From Phallusia fumigata (taxonomy: Eukaryota; Chordata; Ascidiacea; Phlebobranchia; Ascidiidae), in contig QXVZ01001916.1 in the NCBI GenBank assembly GCA_008931825.1, positions 5,033-27,870 of the forward strand: a stretch of DNA of 22,838 nucleotides, written 5' to 3'. Under the pieces are notes generated by a model, which was not told the origin of the DNA, did no database searches, and saw nothing but the letters and a program-made list of their open reading frames with translations. Below are positions 1-10,860 of the stretch, in pieces. Both the position numbers and the translations under genes were made by a program. Each line of letters opens with the position of its first letter. Within the stretch, counting starts at the first letter, position 1.

Positions 1-372
1 CCGATTGTTCTAACACTTGGTGACATTTTCAAACAGTTTCGGCTGAGGAGAAACTGACGGCCAGATTCGCAGTTTTTTACTCTGATGATTCGCCATGAGA
101 ACATTGGACCCACTGCGGTTGTTCGTGCGCAAAAACACTTGTCGTCATTTGTGATGACAAACTGTTTTGTCCCCACTTTGTCCCCCGCAAGGCAAAAGGA
201 AAGTGAGGGACCAGCAACTAAACATTACGCATCTGTCGCAGGAGGGAAATTTTAGTGGAAGTCACGTGATCGCCTGACGTACGTGGCTGCAGGCAGTAGT
301 AAGTCTTGTATGACCTATGCGATTTTAAGCAGTTACTCATGTTAAGGCCACAAACAATCCCCTTGAAAGGAT
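1..372. other. upstream flank of the saposin-like gene, no gene seen
   Basis: No convincing coding exon is seen here. The stretch contains a CACGTG E-box-like hexamer near position 264 and a TGACGTACG motif near 276. Both lie within about 110 bp of the TATA box, so they could belong to the promoter of the gene that begins at 458. That role is inferred from position only. Confidence 0.4.
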
Positions 373-380
373 TATATAAA
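373..380 (+). promoter_or_regulatory. TATA box of the saposin-like gene
   Basis: The sequence reads TATATAAA. It lies 78 bp upstream of the ATG at 458, which puts a transcription start near 403-410 and leaves a 5' leader of about 50 nt. The spacing is normal for a RNA polymerase II core promoter. This is the clearest TATA element in the window; the minus-strand genes show none as clear. Confidence 0.65.
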
Positions 381-457
381 GACGCCGGCTGAATTGGACG
401 CCCTCAGTGTTAACAGTCATAGTATTTGGTCGGACAGCCCTAACAGGAAAACAGAAA

Positions 458-2216
458 ATGAAACTGCTATTGGTGTTGGGAGTTATAGCGTTTAGTTCAA
501 ACGCCTTAGGTAAGAAAACCTTACTGTTTTTTGCTTTTACTGGTTGTTTTTTGCTGTTTAAAAAAGGAAAATTAAAGTTTTCAATTTAAAAATCCAGTAA
601 ATATTTTATGTTTAAAAACAATAAATCGTAAAATGGGGTTTTAAATCTCCTAAAGGTCGCGATAATCGTAATAGTATAAATTGACGTTGTCAGGTGTGTA
701 AATGTCAAATATTTCCTTTAGACAGTATAGTACTATTTACCACGGTTTTCGAAAACTTTTTAAACTTTGTATCAAATAATACCTGTAAGCCAGTTTACTA
801 CGAGTTTTTTTATGCTTTAATAAATTAAATTTTATCATAACATGTTTTATTCCGATATACAGGTTGCCACATATGTCGGTACAAGCGATCGTCCGCGCTT
901 CTATCGAAGGCATGCAAACCGGGCATGCGTCCCCAAGTTAACTCACAAGGACAGACGGTGTGGTCGGAAAGTGCAGTAGCCACCGAACTCGGTGACTACC
1001 TGATACCTGATGAACTAAAAAAATGCGCCACGAAGCAGGTGAGAGAACAGTCGTAAGGAATTATGTGTCATCGGCATACATTTATGTTTTAGAGTTCTAT
1101 TTGAATAACAAAGAATGGCTTTGGTGTTACAAAGTTACATATCTACCCTCATGAAACATTCACGTGTTAGAATAGTAGATCTAACAAGAAAAATATAAGC
1201 CAGTGCATGTGTGTAAAACATTTTCAATAACAGCGTCAGTTGAAACGTAGAAAATTTTCAAAGGAATTATATGTGAACGGCATAAATTTAAGATTCCAAA
1301 AGTTCTATTCGAATAAGAAAGAATGTGTTTGGCGTTACAAAGTTAGAAAATGTTTTACACACAATTAGTACTTGCTTGTATCTTTCTAATGAAACATTAT
1401 ATTTTCAATTTATTTTGGCAAACTAAAATGTTTGTTTGTTAGAAACCTTCAATATCTTAACAAAAGTTTTACTAACACACAAACATGTATTTTGATTTAA
1501 CCAGCTTGAAACGCCGCACAATTATATGAAAAGATCCCTCGAAGCAGTGAACAGCCTTGAACCTATTTCCTTACTGGACCAGTCTGTGTTGTCGGTCGTT
1601 CTTCAGCAAATCGATGCTGAATGTGTGGGAATGTCGGACATATGCTCTGTGTTGCGGGTAGGTCTATAACCTCTAGAATATAATTATGTAAAGTCACTGT
1701 AAATACCGAAGCGCCAAAACTTGATTATAGTGACATCCGTGTAGAGTCGTTTAATTTCGTAATGTTATGAAGTTCACGGGTGAATCATAAACCTGTTCGT
1801 GGATAGCGGCCTAAGAAAACTAAAACCGCAACGTCGAACACCTCCTTGTACCAGACGCGATATTGTGACCGCGTCATTATTGAACTTCACCTTTACCAAG
1901 TTGAACTGATTTTGAACTTAAAAACAGTGGAAATAACATTTTGTTTGTAAACACTTTTCGACCATAACGCTACAAGCATGCCTCGGTTAAATTAATTCTA
2001 AAATCATTGTAAAACTTTCTGCCTGGGGCAAATTCGAAGCGTAAGTCGTTTAAGATTCCAAGCCAAGCGTTTGTGGCTTGCGACAATGGCCGTTTACTTG
2101 GAATCTAATTCAATCTTTCCTTCCAGACTTGTGCGGTTCAAATTTACGGTGGATTACGGACGCCTGACAAGAAACTTCAACTTCCGATTGATCTCGCTGA
2201 CAAACCAGAACAATAA
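458..2216 (+). CDS. small secreted cysteine-containing protein, saposin-B-like
   Basis: Four exons, 458-509, 863-1038, 1505-1657 and 2127-2216, join with phases 1, 0 and 0 into a 156-residue protein that ends in TAA. All introns are GT..AG. Residues 1-18 form a clear signal peptide (MKLLLVLGVIAF then SSNALG), so the mature chain begins at a CxxC pair (C19, C22). Further cysteines are C35, C72, C116, C123 and C129. The CxxC start, an amphipathic stretch near residues 99-111 (DQSVLSVVLQQID) and a final C-x5-C (DICSVLRTC) match the outline of a saposin-B domain, whose members bind lipids in lysosomes or outside cells. The segment between the second cysteine and the domain core is longer than usual and the cysteine count is odd, so this is a divergent member or a look-alike. 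The gene model is firm; the family call is an inference. No close named homologue was recognised. Confidence 0.72.
1055..1400. repeat. two diverged direct-repeat copies inside intron 2
   Basis: A block of about 85 bp beginning AAGGAATTAT at 1055 recurs at 1261 (about 206 bp apart) with scattered differences. Both copies carry GTTCTATT(T/C)GAATAA and end in GTTACAAAGTTA. A shared ATGAAACATT follows each copy further downstream. The second copy sits between perfect 18-bp inverted arms at 1208-1225 and 1346-1363 (TGTGTGTAAAACATTTTC and its reverse complement). The set looks like an old duplicated or miniature mobile element in the intron of the saposin-like gene. Confidence 0.6.
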
Positions 2217-3042
2217 GCGCATGCTGCTATGTGTACCGAAAGCGCTTAATCCAATGCGAATGATGCGACATTTTCGTAGGCGTTGTAAATATGTTTTTGC
2301 AATAAATTTCGGTGAAACCGTTAATTCCTGTCATGAATATTTTGTCTTGTCAAGTTTCGAGGTAAGAGCTTCCTGCTGTTTTGGTTTGGGTAACTTATAT
2401 TGCGCTTTCTTATGTCGAGAAGTTTTTGTGATGTTTCGTTGTGTTGATGAGAATCATGCCTGCAGATACGTGGGTTGAATGTATAGCACTGATAACAGGC
2501 CCGATAGAATAAATTAATATAACTGATTACTTAATTTAGGTCACCATGTTTGATTGAAGTGTAGACAAGCTTTAAAATGCATTGTGCAGAATTCAGATGT
2601 CTTAGGCCTTAAGACGGCGACAAAAATCAGGTGCATTGTTTGGATGCTGCAACTGCCTAATATTGTAAAATTTTAAGAAATTGTGTTTGGTGAATAAAGT
2701 CAGCTAAATGATACAACAGTTTTGAAGAAATCTTTTTTACTGGATTGAGGAACTGTGCAAAACACTTTTAGCAACGCAAATAAAAACTTACAGAACAAAC
2801 ACACACATTTGCAACCACAAAATACACTTAAATGTTAGACAACAGTAAATTTATGCTTCTGTGTTAAATGCTGGATTAACATTATAGGCTTTCATTGCAT
2901 AGCAAAAGAACATAAAATCACATGTACCATCACAGTACAGCAAACGGTGTTGCAACAATAACACATACAATGTTATAAAAACATCTTAATTCACTACAAT
3001 GAAGCTGTTGTGGTAAAAGAGGTATTGCCAATTTAGTCATTT
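2217..3042. other. convergent 3' regions of the saposin-like and periphilin-like genes
   Basis: No coding exon is supported here. On the plus strand AATAAA hexamers lie at 2301-2306, 2508-2513 and 2693-2698 and can serve as polyadenylation signals for the gene ending at 2216; which one is used cannot be told. No clean AATAAA was found on the minus strand just below the periphilin-like stop at 3043. Confidence 0.5.
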
Positions 3043-4446
3043 CTACACAGTATGTAGTTCCTTTGCCAATTTCAGGTGCTGCATATGAGAATTCATAATT
3101 TTCCGCAAACACTTGGTCATGGCACCAACAAGTCTTTCCTCTAGCTCTTTGTCCTCACTGAAATGGTAAATTGCAATGTATTTGTCAGATGTAAATGGAC
3201 AGAGTAGTGTTTAACTCACTTAATTAGCAGTTGAACCACTTCAGAGATAGTTTGACAATCTGAGTGAAAAAGTTCCTTAGCTTCTTGGACACAGTGTTTT
3301 ATGTGCTCGCCTGAAATTGCATGTGTTGTGGTCATACTATGAGATTGATCAACTAATTTTCTAGCTTTATTCAAATCGAACTCATTTTCTTAAGAAGTCA
3401 CCCAAACAGACTTGTATACAGGAACAAAACTGGTTGGCTAAGTAGTGAACAAAATGCTAGCAGTTTTAATACAACTGTCGGCCACAAGGTTTGTGACATA
3501 ACAAGATACATAAGTTTGCGCAAAACAGTATTTTTAACAAGGATCAGACCTGCATCAGTTATAGTCATGTCATGCAACTCCTTTTCTCGGATCTTTTGTT
3601 TCTTTCTTAGGTTCCTTTTCTGTGTTGAAGTAGTGCCTAAAAATTTAAAATGATTGCACCATGCATAGGTCACTTTTTCTAAAAATATCACCACAAATAG
3701 CCCTACCTTGAGGATTTGGAGACTGTTCAACATCTCGTTCATATGAAGAATGTCTTTTAGCAGGTGCTTTTTTGTTGCTAACTTCAAACTTGTCTACATT
3801 ATCAAATCGACTATTTCTGTAAAACACAGTTGTATACAAACTTTTTCAATTTTTGCAACATGCCAAAGCAAGCCAACATACATACTGCTGAGGTGCATGT
3901 CTGTAAATGTAATTGTAAAACTCACAGCAATGTATGGCCTCTTACCTCGATGGGTCTAGTTGGGATCTTTCATCATAGTAATGCCGTTTAATTGGAGACC
4001 GAGAGCGATGAAATTGTTGACGACGAGGTGGAGAAAGTGACTGGTGATGGTGTTGAACAGGAGAATGGGAACGTGGACGTTTTCCTCTGTTTGGACATGC
4101 ATTATGTAGGCGAAAGTACTGATGTGGCAGGTTAATGCGTTGACTACGAAAGCTGAAAATAAAAATGGAGATATATTAATTAAAGTACACATAAAACTAT
4201 AGAAGCTCTGAAGCTCTAAGCGCAATAACATATCCAACAAATGTTTTCACTTACAATTAGTACTTTGGTTTGCAACAAGTTGAAACTGACACATTAAAAA
4301 TGGAGACTGTGTATGTAAAAAAAAAATAGAGTATGTTAAAAAAAATTAGGTGTTCTTTACACTTTAAAATGCTACAAACTTTTAATTACTTTTGTCACAG
4401 TGACTTTGTTATGTTTAACGTGAATAAACAACTGGACTTACCTCAT
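3043..4446 (-). CDS. PPHLN1: periphilin-like protein
   Basis: Six coding exons on the minus strand, 4442-4446, 3946-4152, 3707-3816, 3550-3636, 3220-3310 and 3043-3157, keep phase at every junction and give 204 residues ending in TAG. The first exon supplies only ATG plus two bases. Residues 3-107 are polar and rich in Arg, Ser, His and Gln with SR-type pieces (RPRSHSP, RSRSPIKRHYY). A lysine/arginine-rich helix follows (about 112-128). The C-terminal part, about 137-190, is predicted helical and carries FHSDCQTISEVVQLLI then EDKELEERL. This pattern matches the Lge1-like helical domain at the C terminus of vertebrate periphilin-1, which dimerises and binds TASOR in the HUSH silencing complex. 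The protein is about half the human length, so the middle disordered part is shorter. Its nuclear role here is inferred from that similarity. It lies 449 bp downstream of the carboxypeptidase gene on the same strand. Confidence 0.8.
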
Positions 4447-4495
4447 TACTGCCTCGCACTTTTCTCAACTGACAGCAAGCAACAACAAAAAAGTC
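4447..4495 (-). promoter_or_regulatory. unpaired splice acceptor ahead of the periphilin-like start, possible trans-splice site
   Basis: Reading the minus strand, a pyrimidine-rich run (CTTTTTTGTTGTTGCTTGCT) is followed by GTCAG at 4473-4469. Only 22 nt then separate this acceptor from the ATG at 4446. It may pair with an unseen 5' untranslated exon. In tunicates such outron acceptors can instead receive a spliced leader. The site is seen; its use is inferred. Confidence 0.45.
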
Positions 4496-4540
4496 TGGGG
4501 TTTTCGTACTTCTTTCTACTCCGTTAAACTAACAAAGTTA

Positions 4541-4594
4541 TTACAGGTACCTACAGAAGTTCATAACGTCCACAACCCACATGAAACAAAACAA
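4541..4594 (-). other. possible alternative last exon of the carboxypeptidase Z-like gene
   Basis: A pyrimidine-rich acceptor (TTTTTCCAATATAG) ends at 4595. If the strong GTAAGT donor at 4934 were joined here, the frame would stay open for 17 codons and end in TAA at 4541-4543. The encoded tail (LFCFMWVVDVMNFCRYL) is hydrophobic. The simpler model is read-through of that donor to the TAA at 4896. Transcript data would decide between the two. Confidence 0.25.
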
Positions 4595-4895
4595 CTATAT
4601 TGGAAAAACCATCCACAAATCCATCTTGCATTTTTACCCCCGGAATACTGAATCTTTGTTGCCAAGATAAGATGCTGCAAGCATTGGTTTGTTTTTTTTG
4701 TGTAAAGTCAGTTTGTGTAAAGTCAATTTGCATGTTTAATTGCATTTTTTTACGCTACAATGCATCAAACAAGCATCGACGCAATTCGTACCAGAAGCAA
4801 ATACAAACAATAAAAAACGGACAGAATTCCCTCTGCTTGTTCAAGAATTTTGCAAGACGAAGTTCGCAATCATCGTCTAAAAACAGGACGTCCTT

Positions 4896-7800
4896 TTAGC
4901 GTAAAACACAAGAAATACAAACAGTCAAACTTACGGTATTATTGGATGTTACTTCAATTTCTCGCGTGGCATCAAAAAATCCTTTCTGTGAAACGGTTAC
5001 CCTGTAGGTTCCTGGCAGCAGCAGTCTCCAATATTCTCCAAGTTCAGCTAACGAATAGACAAAAAACGCAACCAGAAAGTTAAATGATGGACGTTAAATT
5101 AAGTCAGCAAGATAGGATAAAGAAACTAGATCTGACCCGGGATACTAACGCCCAAACTCGGCTTGACTAGTGTCGCAAAGTTTTCTTAATTTTTAGAATT
5201 TTTTTAGTACAATAAACTTAAGTTTATACAGGGTTAAGACTTGGACTTAACCTATTCACTGTAAAGACTCCTGATTCGACTTGGCCTGCGAATTGGAACA
5301 CTTGTTTACGGCACTGCAAATAATCCCTGCATATACGTACATGTGGTAACGTCGTGATCAATTCCAGCTACGTGGACAGTTGCGTTGGAAATTGCTTCGC
5401 CATTTTGGCTCAAAACCAGGCCTTTTATGCCCCAATGCACCTGCAACCAAACGATAACAATTTAAGCGATAGAACTCCGTCAATAAGCATGCCCAAGATC
5501 ACATGTTTTTCGCTGTACAACTTTTGATCAGTGTGTTTCCAGCAATAATAGAGCTGAAGCTTACAGCACACTCTAATCAGTCTGTGTATTTCTTATTGCG
5601 AATAATAAAATCGATTTCGCCAAACAAATGGCATCATCAGTTCTAAACAATATGTAACACATATAAATAATGTCAAGGTATCAAATGTAAAAAATCAAGG
5701 ATTAAGCTGTGTTTTCAGCAAATTATATGGTCTCAGAGGTCAATTATAGTCTCATATAAAAATTGTCTCAAACGAGGCTAATTTTTTTATCGCTACCAAC
5801 CGCTTCGGTGTACAGCAACATCGACTCTTTATTGTTTTGCCACTCCAGTGAAAGCACGTCAGCAGGTGGAAACTTGACACAGCCGATCTCGATTGTCGTC
5901 TCGAAGCAGTTGGTGTGGAGGTAGTTAAAGTCTTGCATTCCTAAAGATATGACACCATCGTAGTACGTCACCGCAGGCATGAAAAGGCGAAAACGTCACT
6001 TGCCTACCTCCGTGCAACGTGTACCAATCTGCTCCATTGGTTATTCCGCCCTGTTCCCCGAAACTCGAATCGCAATCGTTTAAAACTGCGTTGGCCATTG
6101 TCAGGTGATTCTGAACAACAGAGGTTTAGCAGCGACAAAAACATCGCCCAAATGTAACAAAAACTCTCATATAAATTATATGGAATTGTCACAGTCCGTG
6201 AAAAATAGATTGAGGCCGCAAAAAAATTAACTTTCATTCAATTGTTTCATTAAAGATGCAGGTTATTACTCGAATGGAATTTAATCAACAGTCAATTACA
6301 CAATGGTACCTGGGCATACAAGGAACATAGGCTTCGAAAGAGTTGGTCATCAGGGCACTGAGCGTAATCGCGGTATGGCCTCCGTCTTTCTCGTGGTCGC
6401 CTCACGTCGTAAGGATAATTTGCCACCAACTCCCCTCCGTGCAGTTGCGAGGAAAGGACGAAAGGATATCGCTTTATCCACTTTATAACAGCGTAAATTT
6501 CGGGAAGCCGAGTCTGTCGATGCCATAGCAATAGGTTTATAGAGTAGTCTATGATATTACCATTAGGCTATTTTTGTCGTCAACGGTAAACTAAATTGTC
6601 AAAGCGTCGCTATTCCAAGCCATGGCCAACGAGACTGCTTAAATCCAGATAGCATAACACCATGGCATTTGTACAATTTGCTATATGATAAGCAGTGAAT
6701 TAAGATAATTAGCAAACCAAATACGACCCCAAATGGATTACTAACCTCCGACTTTTCTCGCCAATAGGAGGCTGGTATATCAAGGTGATGATTCGGTCCA
6801 CCGTGTCTCTCATGTACGTACATTAGTGATGTCAAATCAGGAAAGTTACGATTTAGGTCGTAGCCTTTAGCAGAGTATCGACCAGTGAGCCAATCTCGTC
6901 GGTGTGGAGCCTAAAAACATGACCACACGGTTGTGTTTCCATACAAGCAGAAGTACAGTAAGCTGAACCTGTTGGGCAGCTTTGTGATAACCATCGGGAT
7001 TCATACAAGGCATGATATGTATTCGCGTAGTTTCGAGCAAACTTCGAATTCTTTTGTTGTTGTTCCGCCATCCGCTGCAGAGGAGATGAGAAAAAGCGAT
7101 CAGCATTTCCCTACCCAACACCTTCAATAGAAACGTAAAGGATGTTATGAGCGCAAGCGACGAATAATTTTGAAACTCGAGTTGAGAGCAACGGCTTACT
7201 AAAATTGGTCCAATAAACGCCTGCAACAGTAGATATGCTTGCAAAATTAGTTTCTGATTTTAATGAGATGCCGCAAGGGCCCAATGTGACCCTCATTCAT
7301 ACGACAACCATTTTCATTGAGCACCAGCGCTCAACATCAACCGAGAAACCTTAAGTAATCAAATTTTGGAGCTTGTTTTTACCTGGAAAGAAATTGTGAT
7401 AATCATACGTTGTACTGTCGTGGCTCCGATGATTCGAATCTGGAACCGGGCTTTGGTCAACTTAAAGATCTATTTCGCGACCAATTAAATGTGTGCGACC
7501 TGACTTTAATCAGCCATTACAATGAATCGAACTTTGTTTGGACTGACAGGTTGCACGAAAAGACGTGAATCGTGGGTATAAACTGCTTTTTTTTACTACT
7601 GTCTCCTTTTTGTGAATTTGTATGTACTGCTTGTGCTCGCCATTTAGTAATTTAACTTTGTTACTGGGAGACTCACTTCGTTACCGTGTATTGCCCCGAT
7701 CCACTTCATCTCTGGTTCTGAGCGGTCGTGTCTACCAGGGTTGTCAGAAAACTCTATCACCAACAGGGATCGCCTTTGTACCGATTTACCGACCGAATAC

Positions 7801-9494
7801 AGACGGGCCACGTCCGGACATGAGAGTGCTATATTCTTCAAGATCTTGACAAAAAATAACATTGCTGCGAACGGAAACGTTCCATGAAAGACCACATGTT
7901 GATTTTTTCTCTTACCCGAATCATGTTCTCGGGAGTGTTGTGGCGAAAACGATACGGAGGCAAAACTCGATATTTATGTCTCTTTGGTCGGCTCACAGAC
8001 ATTGGCCTCCATCTGCTTGACCGAGATATCGGGGCTGCGACGAGAAATTAACAGGGTCGGGCGTTGTCGTTGGAAACACGCGAACAAACGCACCTAAAAT
8101 ATCTTTCGATTGGCGGCAAACACTTGGAAGGTGGCAATCGTGGAATCGATCGCAGCGAAGAAAGTCCGGCCACTGCAAATCTTCTGTTCTGAGGAAGTGC
8201 TCGCATCTGTGGAAACACTTTATGTAACGATCTTTCAAATGAATTGTTTAATTCTGTTACAGCATGCGGTCTAGTTGTTTTCGATGCAACGCCTTGGAAA
8301 AGTTGGTTAGACTTTCGACGCACCAGCGAAAAAAACTTAACAACAGTTGAGCTACGAAACGAAATGATTGCACACAGCCCTAAAAAATTAAAACGATTAA
8401 CCAGGACGTCGCGACGCACAGTTTGAGAATCGCGGAGTTACAGATACGTTGCAAATTAGTAACACACAAAATTTGCTATAACAACGCTTAAAAAAATGAA
8501 GAAAAACATATAAAAAACGAGAGAGTATATCACGAATATCAGACAAAGTGAAACAGACGTTTTTGCATGCAAGTGTTACCATTGGTTTACACTCCTTTAG
8601 TACCGTGGTGCACTTGGTTAATTACCTGCTTCGAACCTCTTTGCACACTTTGCGACATGGAAGTACAGGGTTGACGCGAATCCTGTCCACGTAGTGACAT
8701 CGGGGAGCGATCACGGAGCACGCAAGTTGATAAATCTGTCGAACCACAAGTAAAAAGGAGTTCGGATACAAAAGTTAGAATGTTTGATTACCTGGATTTC
8801 ACATCGTTGTCGGGCCTCCGCTGAATCAGCATTTCCAATTGCGTCCAAATCATCCTGGTTCTGTTCGAGTGCAAGTGACGCGTTTTCTAAAAATCTGCGC
8901 AAAAAGATACGTGACCAAGTCTTTTTGCAAAATCTTAATGCCAGCGTACAGTAGAAAACTTGTTAAACCAACTTTGTTTTTCTTTACAGCCCTGTACTAC
9001 ACTAAAGTCAAGTTTAATAGGCATTGCGCTTTGTGATAACTGAAGACCTGGTCTGCATATTTTGTTTTATAATTAGGATAATCAATGGTATGTAATAACA
9101 CCAATTGTCTAAAGTCATTTAAATGCTGTATATCAGACTAATACTTTTGACAATAAAAAATGTGTTAGTAGCTATAAGCTAAGACATAAAACCAACCGGT
9201 ATTCTGGGCTGTTGGTTATTTCATCCTGACTCTTGTGTCCTAAGCTGTTTGGTAGTGCAATCCAACCCTTGGCCACTGGCCGACAAGCTCTGAGATTGCT
9301 TAAGTATTCGCACTCATCTGAAACAATCACATTTTTCAAGTCGGAATCTTAAACTTTTGACCCGCTAAAATACACTCACCAGACTCTGTCTGTGATTGCA
9401 CTAATGCAAAACAAAGGACTGATAAAATGCCAAACTGATGAAAAGGTTGACGTCGTGCTGGGAATTTGAATTTAGTCTTTGCCGTTGGTGCCAT
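4896..9494 (-). CDS. CPZ: carboxypeptidase Z-like metallocarboxypeptidase with Frizzled domain
   Basis: Fourteen minus-strand exons: 9380-9494, 9197-9317, 8792-8894, 8626-8735, 8094-8206, 7916-8034, 7677-7844, 6969-7121, 6746-6910, 6310-6513, 6008-6110, 5801-5940, 5341-5440 and 4896-5047. Phases agree throughout and give about 621 residues. Residues 1-38 hold a signal peptide with a basic lead (hydrophobic [12 protein letters not shown]). Residues 40-182 form a Frizzled-type cysteine-rich domain ([11 protein letters not shown]-x8-C-x6-C). A basic linker with RPKRHKYR follows. The M14 N/E-subfamily peptidase spans about 216-540: zinc ligands H280 and E283 (HGNE) and H414 (LHGG), substrate-binding N354-R355, S1'-region D485 (GADWY), Y498 and catalytic E509 (TIEIGC). 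It should therefore be an active enzyme removing C-terminal Arg or Lys. Residues 541 to the end are a transthyretin-like domain. Vertebrate CPZ is a secreted matrix enzyme that binds Wnt through this Frizzled domain. The 3' end is less certain, because a strong donor lies inside the read-through tail. Confidence 0.93.
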
Positions 9495-10860
9495 ATTGTA
9501 AACTTTTTGTACTCAGCTAACTGTGGCAGTCGCAAAGTGCACACCAGGATTGTTTGACATTGTCTGGCTTGAGCGATCACGCAGCACAAACGCCAGTGAG
9601 AAGGCTTTGCCATGGATCACTGCAGGTTCGACTACTTGATACCTGCTTCCTTGGGTTTGCCATATTTGGGTCAAAAAAAAAAAACTTCCAACTTGTACCA
9701 CTATGACCTCGCCGTGACGCAACTGCAGGGACTGTTTTAGGCGCGCGTAAAAAACAGAGACTTGTGTATTTTTTGTGGCTGTATTTTAATGACAGCATAG
9801 CGATTGCTCTAGGCTAAATAAGGTAATTGAAATTTGTCGTATGTTGCCTGAGAACATGGGTATTAGCCTTTAGTCGAACGCTTTTTGAAACCACTTAACT
9901 ATATACAGGGAAAATGTTAGCGTTTATTCATGCTTGAAAATTTTTCTTTGTCATGCAGTGTATCAATGGTGGGACTAATGTAGAAACCTGCTTCTCAACA
10001 TGTATCGCTGATGCACGCGCACAGCTAGTTGGTGTCGTGTGCATTGGGGGACATTCGCCTACCAGACAGAGTAACACAATGCCACAAGCCGCCAATTGCA
10101 GTGCAAATCCGCCTATTTATTACTGTTGTGCCAGAAGGGTATTGCATGACATCGCGAAATTCGACCCAGCACACAGGCCAGTGCAAGCACGTCAAACTAT
10201 CACGAAACACGACAAAAGAAATGATGTGAAATGGCGAGCTGGGCGGGGAACGTCGCTATAGCCTCTGCTGGTGTTTGATGCGGTCATGGCTTGAAAAGGA
10301 AGTTTTGCAAGCTTGTGACAGGACCTCGTTGGCTTCCATCCCTCCGCCACCCGAATCCATTGAATTTCCCACTGTCAAATGTCCCACTGTGAATACAAAT
10401 CGAGTTGTTTGTTACAAGCGCCACAATTAATGTCGCTGTCTGCAATATTTGGGATTATAACTAAAAAGTTACAGGTTATAAATAATAACGCAAAAAAGTA
10501 TTTTGCGAGATAAAATCAAATGCGGAATATAATCATAAATTAAGAATACATCAATAAGAGTACAGCATATTGTTTTAAAAAGCGTTCTTTTACCACTCAT
10601 TAACACAATGATTTATTTTGAGGTATAGCTAACCATATTTCTTTTCATGAAAACAGTTGGCAAGGATTTCCAGAAACCTTAAAAGACAACTTGAATGTCA
10701 GATGATCCCGAAAGTTGGTGCCTGCACACATTTTCTCATGCAGTGCAAGTAAAAACCGTGATCTTTGGGACACAATCTTTACCTCCACTGTGAAGAACAT
10801 GCTGCCTGGATTGGTGCAATGCAGAACCCTTGAGCCCTAACCACTAAAGACGACTGCTGC
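9495..10860. other. intergenic, upstream of the carboxypeptidase Z-like gene
   Basis: The promoter of the minus-strand carboxypeptidase gene should lie in the first few hundred bases. No TATA box stands out. There is a 12-base A run near 9674-9685. Open frames of about 60-100 codons occur on both strands, but none shows a recognisable domain, splice pattern or initiation context. Nothing else is supported. Confidence 0.4.

Noticed and set aside
1093..1110. A functional spliced-leader RNA gene in intron 2 of the saposin-like gene
   Set aside because: The 16-mer resembles a tunicate leader, but no GT donor follows it and no Sm-site or RNA-like structure was recognised. Two mismatches remain in each copy.
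2071..2478. 135-codon plus-strand open frame spanning the last exon of the saposin-like gene
   Set aside because: It is a different frame from the spliced gene and runs through the intron and 3' flank. The splice-consistent frame ends at 2216.
7421..7460. tRNA-like B box (GATTCGAATC)
   Set aside because: The flanking bases do not pair into a T arm, and no A box or acceptor stem is found at the right distance.
7993..8093. Continuation of the Frizzled exon below 8094
   Set aside because: That frame soon meets TGA. A 59-bp GT..AG intron restores the frame into the peptidase linker ([10 protein letters not shown] onward).
8792..8886. Alternative acceptor TTTTTAG at 8887-8888 for the third carboxypeptidase exon
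   Set aside because: It would break phase with the previous exon, which ends in phase 2. The acceptor GCGCAG at 8895-8896 restores the frame and gives RFLENAS.
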